In this document: positions 30,563-34,948 of the stretch, in pieces | How the letters are laid out: each line of letters begins with the position of its first letter | Numbering within the stretch: the first letter of the stretch is position 1 | From: Acidobacteriota bacterium | Lineage (GTDB): Bacteria > Acidobacteriota > Terriglobia > Terriglobales > Acidobacteriaceae | Assembly: GCA_013290025.1 (NCBI GenBank) | Contig: JABCYV010000021.1 | Coordinates: 1-34,948 of the forward strand | Length of the DNA stretch: 34,948 nt | Direction of reading: 5' to 3' | Program-made: the position numbers and the translations under genes | Notes under the pieces: model-generated | Databases searched by the model: none | The model's input: the letters and a program-made list of their open reading frames with translations, nothing else | What the model was told of the DNA's origin: nothing

Positions 30563-32202
30563 GCGCTCCACTGAACCGCCGCTGGGACCCTGAGACCGCC
30601 TTGGTGCTGTGGTTTGCCGCTTGCGTATCAATCGGATCTTTCCTGTTTTACCTGCGACAAGGTGACCTGCTGCTGTACGGAGACGCAGTTGCCCACATCA
30701 ACATCGCGCGGCGCGTGTTCGATTCTCGTACTCCGGGGCTCCTGCAACTGGGCACGGTCTGGCTGCCGCTGCCGCATCTCCTAATGATTCCGTTTCTGCT
30801 CTCTAATTGGGCGTGGCAAACCGGAGTCGGCGGATCGATTCCTTCTTTGGCGGCTTATGTTCTCGGCGCAGTAGGCGTCTTTCGTTTGGTCCGTGGTGCG
30901 GTGGGCTTTCCTTCCCGGCCGGACACGGCGGTGCGAATCGCAGCCTGGATTGCAGTCTTGATCTACGTTGGGAATCCAAACCTAATTTACCTGCAAACAA
31001 CCGCCATGACAGAGCCACTCTACCTGGCGCTATTTATCTGGATGGTGGTGTACTTCAGCGAATTCGTGCAGGAGTCGGGGCAGAAGAACGAAGATCTGGA
31101 GAAGTCTGGCCTGTCATCGTTGGTGAAATGCGGGCTGTGTCTGGCCGGGGCATGTCTGACCCGCTACGACGGCTGGTTCCTGGCCGCTGCCATGTGTGTT
31201 GCTGTAGTTGTGGCTGCCAAAGCGACAGAGAGGCAAGATCTAAGACACGGAGTCCGCAACTTTATTTTGCTGGCGGCGTTTGCCCCGGTGTTCTGGCTGG
31301 CCTACAACGGAATTGTCTATCGAAATCCGCTGGAGTTTGCCAACGGTCCGTATTCGGCGAAGGCCATCGAGCGCAAGTCGGTTTCTGAAACTAGCCCGCA
31401 TCCCGGTACGCGAAACTTGCCAGTGGCGGCGAGTTATTTCTTGAAGTCAGCGGAACTAAATCTGGCCCCGGGAAACTGGGGGCGATGGTGGTGGTTGCTG
31501 GCGTTGACAGGCACGGTACTTGCGTTGATTTCTGATCGGCGGCTGTGGCCGCTTCTAGTGCTTTGGGTGCCGCTGATGTTCTACTCACTCTCGATTGCCT
31601 ACGGCAGCGTGCCTATCTACTTGCCGGTGTGGTGGCCATTCTCGCATTACAACGTACGCTACGGTTTGGAATTGCTTCCTGCGTTTGCCGTCTCGGTAGC
31701 TCTTGCGGTGTATTTCCTGAATAGATTCGTGCGAAATACAACAGCGCGAACCGGAATAGTTGTCGTCGCACTGATTTCCGTGTCGCTCAGCTATGCCTCG
31801 ATCTGGCGCGATCCCGTCTGCTTCCACGAGGCCTGGATCAACTCCCGCACCCGGACCGCACTGGAGAGAGAGGTGGCGGCATATCTAAGAGGACTGCCGC
31901 CTGACTCCACGCTGCTGATGTTCCTGGGCAATCACGTAGGCGCGCTGCAGCAGGCAGGGATCCCGCTGCGCCGAGTGATCAACGAAGGCAATCACCGCAC
32001 CTGGGTGCAGCCATCCGATCCAATGGGTTTATGGGAGCGGGCCCTGGCAAATCCGCAGCAATACGCGGACTTCGTCATTGCCTTCGAGGGTGATCCGGTT
32101 TACATCGCGACGCGCACGCAGAGTATGTTCGCGCTTGCTGTCCTCCACGTTTCAGGCCAGCCGGTGGCGACTATCTACCAGACTCAGCGGGCAGCACGGT
32201 AA
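30559..32202 (+). CDS. Multi-pass membrane glycosyltransferase-like protein (GT-C fold)
   Basis: A 547-aa protein with about ten or more hydrophobic segments and a hydrophilic C-terminal region after residue ~425. YGDAVAHINIARRVFDS in the first periplasmic loop resembles the acidic lipid-phosphate-sugar site of GT-C (PMT/ArnT-like, dolichyl-phosphate-mannose) transferases, and TRYDGWFLAA and YWPFSHYN-like segments (VWWPFSHYNVRYGLELLPAF) follow. Donors would be polyprenyl-phosphate sugars and acceptors lipid A, glycans or proteins; not identifiable here. It is coupled to the kinase gene by ATGA. A mannosyl or pentosyl transferase is as likely as any other. Confidence 0.8.
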   Translation: MSAPLNRRWDPETALVLWFAACVSIGSFLFYLRQGDLLLYGDAVAHINIARRVFDSRTPGLLQLGTVWLPLPHLLMIPFLLSNWAWQTGVGGSIPSLAAYVLGAVGVFRLVRGAVGFPSRPDTAVRIAAWIAVLIYVGNPNLIYLQTTAMTEPLYLALFIWMVVYFSEFVQESGQKNEDLEKSGLSSLVKCGLCLAGACLTRYDGWFLAAAMCVAVVVAAKATERQDLRHGVRNFILLAAFAPVFWLAYNGIVYRNPLEFANGPYSAKAIERKSVSETSPHPGTRNLPVAASYFLKSAELNLAPGNWGRWWWLLALTGTVLALISDRRLWPLLVLWVPLMFYSLSIAYGSVPIYLPVWWPFSHYNVRYGLELLPAFAVSVALAVYFLNRFVRNTTARTGIVVVALISVSLSYASIWRDPVCFHEAWINSRTRTALEREVAAYLRGLPPDSTLLMFLGNHVGALQQAGIPLRRVINEGNHRTWVQPSDPMGLWERALANPQQYADFVIAFEGDPVYIATRTQSMFALAVLHVSGQPVATIYQTQRAAR

Positions 32203-32281
32203 TCATCTGGGTTAACTTGCGAGTGCGGGAAGCGAGGGGAGCAGAGTTTCTGAGTGATAAAATTCAGCCAATTCGCTCCCT

Positions 32282-32992
32282 ATGATTACAGCGCAACCGA
32301 TTGTCGAGATGCTCCGATCGGAGATGTCCTCGGTGGTTGGGCTGTCCATGGCGCGCCTGGTGCTGGCAGCAATTTTGGGTGGAGTCATTGGCCTGGAGCG
32401 GGAATTCAAGCACCGCCCCGCTGGGCTGCGCACCAACATGTTCATTTGTCTGGGCGCAGCGTTGTTCACCATTCTTTCTGACACATTGGCGATCGAGCAC
32501 GTCGGTGATCACACCCGCATTGCCGCTCAGATCATTCCCGGAATCGGCTTTATCGGCGCCGGTTCCATTCTGCGCAATCGCGGAGATCTGGTGACCGGCA
32601 TCACCACGGCATCGACGCTGTTCGTCGTGGCCTCGATAGGAATGGCGGTTGGCGGTGGGCTCTACCTCACCTCCATATTTGCAACGGCGCTCATCCTGCT
32701 TTGCCTTTTTCTGTTGGGAAGGGCAGAAATGCGATTCGGTCTAAAGTTGGGATTTTATACCTATGAGGTCACTGGCCCGACCGCGGATGACATCACGGCA
32801 GAAGTGAACCGTGCCCTGGAGGTAATCCACGGCATCATGGAGAACGTGCGGATTGCCCCTACCAAACAGCATGTGAGGCTTCAGTTTGATCTGGAAGGCA
32901 CGCGTAAGAAACAAGAACGAGCTCTGCAGGAACTGAGGCAATCCTCAGTGTTCGAGCGCGTTGTCCCGCTGGGTCCGGTACATCCTGAATGA
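32282..32992 (+). CDS. MgtC/SapB family membrane protein
   Basis: A 236-aa protein: an N-terminal membrane domain with MARLVLAAILGGVIGLEREFKHRPAGLRTNMFICLGAALFTIL, the IPGIGFIGAGSILR motif, and GITTASTLFVVASIGMAVGGGLY, all hallmarks of MgtC; a soluble C-terminal domain (ADDITAEVNRALEVIHGIMENVRI) follows. MgtC relatives affect Mg2+ adaptation and intracellular growth in pathogens; in a soil bacterium a general envelope or ATP-synthase-related role is possible. Start ATG 32282 lacks a strong ribosome site. It overlaps dapF by ATGA at 32989-32992. Confidence 0.92.
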   Translation: MITAQPIVEMLRSEMSSVVGLSMARLVLAAILGGVIGLEREFKHRPAGLRTNMFICLGAALFTILSDTLAIEHVGDHTRIAAQIIPGIGFIGAGSILRNRGDLVTGITTASTLFVVASIGMAVGGGLYLTSIFATALILLCLFLLGRAEMRFGLKLGFYTYEVTGPTADDITAEVNRALEVIHGIMENVRIAPTKQHVRLQFDLEGTRKKQERALQELRQSSVFERVVPLGPVHPE

Positions 32993-33798
32993 ACCCGCCA
33001 GGGATCGCGATCCCTTTCGTGAAGGCCAGTGCTTGCGCAAACGATTTCCTGATCATTGATGCGATGGATGTCGACGAGATGCAGTTGCCAGCCGATCTTG
33101 CGGGCTTCAGCCGACGTATCTGTGATCGGCATCAAGGAGTGGGTGCTGATGGCGTGGAGTGGTTGTTCCCGGCCCGAGATGCTGACGTTCGGGCGCGGCT
33201 GTTCAATGCTGATGGATCCGAGGCTGAAATCTCGGGCAATGGCACGCGCTGCGTGGCGGCTTATCTCTGTTCCGAAAAGCCTCGGGAAAATGTCTCGATT
33301 CGTACTGGGGCTGGAGTGAAGAGTTGCATGCTCACCGCCCGCGGCGAAAACCGATACGAGTTTGAGATCGAGATGGGTGAGCCTCAGGTGGGCGATGACG
33401 TTGTGCTCAAGCTGGCGTGCGGCGAGGTTCGCGGAATTCCGGTTTCCATGGGCAATCCACATTACGTTGTATTCGTCAACGAATATGCCCATGGCTGGCA
33501 GGCACAGGCGGCAGAAATCGGACGCCAGCAGAACTTCAAGCAGGGGATTAATGTTGAGCTCGTAATTGTTAAAGATAGAAGTAATATTGAGGCTCGTTTC
33601 TTGGAACGCGGGGTCGGCGAGACGCAATCGTCGGGGACGGGCTCGTGCGCGGCAGCGGTAGCAGCGATCGCGGCGGAGCGGGCGGAGTCCCCGGTGAGGG
33701 TGCATGCGCCCGGCGGGATCCAGACTGTGCGCTGGGAGGACCAGGTGTACCTGCGCGGTCCAGCGCAGCTCATCTGCCGTGGGGAGTTTTTCACTTAG
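32989..33798 (+). CDS. dapF: Diaminopimelate epimerase, first catalytic Cys replaced by Ser
   Basis: A 269-aa enzyme of the DapF family (LL-DAP to meso-DAP, for lysine and peptidoglycan). Seen: ANDFLIIDAMD, DRHQGVGADGVEWLFP, NADGSEAEISGNGTRCVAAY, GNPHYVVFVNEY, and ERGVGETQSSGTGSCAAAVAA. The second catalytic Cys is present (Cys220 in GTGSC). The first, expected in the conserved N-x-D-G-S-x4-C-G-N-G, is Ser82 here (codon TCG at 33232-33234). Cys88 in TRC is a different position. Some related racemases and epimerases use Ser at one site, so activity may be changed rather than lost. ATG overlaps the mgtC-like stop. Confidence 0.9.
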   Translation: MNPPGIAIPFVKASACANDFLIIDAMDVDEMQLPADLAGFSRRICDRHQGVGADGVEWLFPARDADVRARLFNADGSEAEISGNGTRCVAAYLCSEKPRENVSIRTGAGVKSCMLTARGENRYEFEIEMGEPQVGDDVVLKLACGEVRGIPVSMGNPHYVVFVNEYAHGWQAQAAEIGRQQNFKQGINVELVIVKDRSNIEARFLERGVGETQSSGTGSCAAAVAAIAAERAESPVRVHAPGGIQTVRWEDQVYLRGPAQLICRGEFFT

Positions 33799-33824
33799 CT
33801 TGTTTGCTTAACACTTGAAATCAC

Positions 33825-34820
33825 ATGCCGCCTCGCTCGCCGATCCCGCGCACCAAGCCGCCCGTACTACAACCCGGCGACACGGTTGGCATCGTGGCTC
33901 CGGCCAGCAACATCAAGCGTGGGTTGCTGGACGCGGGATGTGAATGTCTGCGAAAGCTGGGTTACAAACCCTTCTATTTTGATTCTATCCTGGATCAGGA
34001 TCTCTACTTCGCTGGATCAGTCGAACGGCGAGCGCGAGAGCTCGAGGGAATGTTTCGACGTGAGGACGTGCGGGCGATAATTTGCGCACGCGGGGGCTAC
34101 GGATCCAATTATCTTCTGGACGCGCTCGATCTCCGGGAAATTACCGCGCGTCCAAAGATTTTCGTTGGCTACAGCGATAACACCACTCTGCTCACGTATT
34201 TTGCGGACGCTGCGGGATTTGTGACCTTCCACGGCCCGATGGTAACCAAGGATTTTGCTGTTGCAGACGGAGTTGACCTGTCCTCTTGGGAAATAGCCCT
34301 GAGCGGACGCTCGCAATGGACGATGGGCGCGGGTTCGGGAGCAAAGCCGCTGGTTGAGGGCTCGGCGCAAGGAATTCTCTATGGCGGATGCCTCTCCATG
34401 CTGGCCGCCTCCCTGGGTACGCCGTACGAAATTCGCACCGACGGCACCATACTTTTTCTTGAGGATCTCGCCGCCAAGCCCTATCAGATCGACCGCATGC
34501 TGATGCAACTGAAGCTGGGAGGTAAACTGGCCGAAGTGCGCGGTATCATCTTCGGCGAGATGCTGGACTGTGTGCAGCACAAAGATCAGGGCTACACGTT
34601 AGAGGAGGTCGTGCTGCGAATCGTGGGTGATCTGGGAGTGCCGGTGGCTTATGGCCTCCGCTCCGGGCATGTTTCGCGGCGGAATATCACGCTCCCTATC
34701 GGCGTACAAGCAGCGTTAAATGTTGGCGGCGACGACGTCAGCCTGAAGATTCTGGAAGCAGCCACGCAAGCGGCGGTGATTGGAGACATTCATGAACAAA
34801 GCTCCAGACGAACGTTATGA
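33825..34820 (+). CDS. LD-carboxypeptidase, peptidase family S66
   Basis: A 331-aa serine peptidase that removes the terminal D-residue from cytoplasmic murein tetrapeptides, or an MccF-like relative. Catalytic residues visible: Ser117 in [10 protein letters not shown], Glu213 in [17 protein letters not shown] and His282 in [21 protein letters not shown] opens the Rossmann-like domain and [14 protein letters not shown] is the family motif. All three members of the Ser-His-Glu triad are intact. No signal peptide, consistent with a cytoplasmic recycling role. It sits between dapF and mpl, both in diaminopimelate-peptide metabolism, and its stop overlaps the mpl start (ATGA). Confidence 0.92.
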   Translation: MPPRSPIPRTKPPVLQPGDTVGIVAPASNIKRGLLDAGCECLRKLGYKPFYFDSILDQDLYFAGSVERRARELEGMFRREDVRAIICARGGYGSNYLLDALDLREITARPKIFVGYSDNTTLLTYFADAAGFVTFHGPMVTKDFAVADGVDLSSWEIALSGRSQWTMGAGSGAKPLVEGSAQGILYGGCLSMLAASLGTPYEIRTDGTILFLEDLAAKPYQIDRMLMQLKLGGKLAEVRGIIFGEMLDCVQHKDQGYTLEEVVLRIVGDLGVPVAYGLRSGHVSRRNITLPIGVQAALNVGGDDVSLKILEAATQAAVIGDIHEQSSRRTL

Positions 34821-34948
34821 CTGAAAAGAAACATATCCACTTGATTGGCATCTGCGGGACGGCCATGGCGTCGTTAGCTGGCATGCTGAAACAACGCGGA
34901 TTTCGCGTCACCGGTTCGGATGCGGCTGCCTATCCGCCGATGTCAGAC
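34817..34948 (+). CDS. mpl: Murein peptide ligase Mpl, N-terminal fragment (cut by window end)
   Basis: The first 44 residues of a Mur-ligase-family protein: [20 protein letters not shown], followed by [24 protein letters not shown]. The [11 protein letters not shown] glycine loop and GSD form the nucleotide-binding start of UDP-N-acetylmuramate:L-alanyl-gamma-D-glutamyl-meso-DAP ligase, which re-uses recovered murein tripeptide. MurC begins similarly, but [11 protein letters not shown] is more typical of Mpl, and the LD-carboxypeptidase next door supports recycling. ATG overlaps the upstream stop. Confidence 0.85.
   Translation, partial: MTEKKHIHLIGICGTAMASLAGMLKQRGFRVTGSDAAAYPPMSD

Noticed and set aside
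32881-33705. 274-codon minus-strand frame opposite dapF
   Set aside because: Antisense to DapF motifs; Arg-rich start and no domain.

Overview
The window looks like a chromosomal segment of a soil Acidobacteriota bacterium (Terriglobia-like). This is an inference from gene content: a Ser/Thr kinase fused to PD40-type beta-propeller repeats, a DUF2934 protein, a REP-associated tyrosine transposase with dispersed REP hairpins, and moderately GC-rich DNA. No rRNA, tRNA or CRISPR array was seen.

Layout. (1) 1-2641: the 3' end of an RND efflux pump gene, its outer-membrane lipoprotein partner, and a small hypothetical gene. (2) 2725-5391: a kinase/PD40 sensor gene on the minus strand. (3) About 5.5-19.7 kb: an accessory-looking run of small one-component regulatory modules. 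These are TetR + thioesterase + zinc alcohol dehydrogenase; a DUF2934 protein; MarR divergent from DoxX-pirin; TetR divergent from an NTF2-like protein and a quinone-reductase-like protein; a decayed second DUF2934 copy; a tandem pair of related exported proteins of unknown function; a universal stress protein; DinB; an SDR; an AraC regulator followed by a Cys-rich miniprotein, a dehalogenase-like hydrolase and a PEP-mutase-family enzyme; and a lone phosphate-binding-like domain. Three of the regulators have palindromes in their promoter regions that look like their own operators. The theme is handling of electrophiles, redox stress and small carbonyl or halogenated compounds, but that is inferred from families.

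(4) 19.7-24 kb, minus strand: ribF, a CheY-like receiver, and a tight operon ygfZ - DUF1844 - PhnP-like metallo-hydrolase. (5) 24.1-26.7 kb: an exported hypothetical protein, an isopropylmalate/isocitrate dehydrogenase family gene whose 3' end holds a G-quadruplex motif and whose stop codon lies in a REP hairpin, then a RAYT gene bracketed by inverted REP composites. (6) 26.7-28.6 kb: a TPR gene and an HExxH metallopeptidase gene, head to head with only 10 bp between start codons. (7) 28.7-32.2 kb: mtnP - PfkB kinase - membrane glycosyltransferase, coupled by 4-base ATGA overlaps. (8) 32.3 kb to the edge: MgtC-like protein - dapF - LD-carboxypeptidase - mpl (truncated), a mostly overlapping peptidoglycan (diaminopimelate) set. 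The DapF has Ser where the first catalytic Cys is expected.

Most promising for follow-up: the REP/RAYT unit, the shared TetR operator pair, the Cys-to-Ser DapF, the hydrolase with an Asp nucleophile but no catalytic His, and the tandem exported protein pair.
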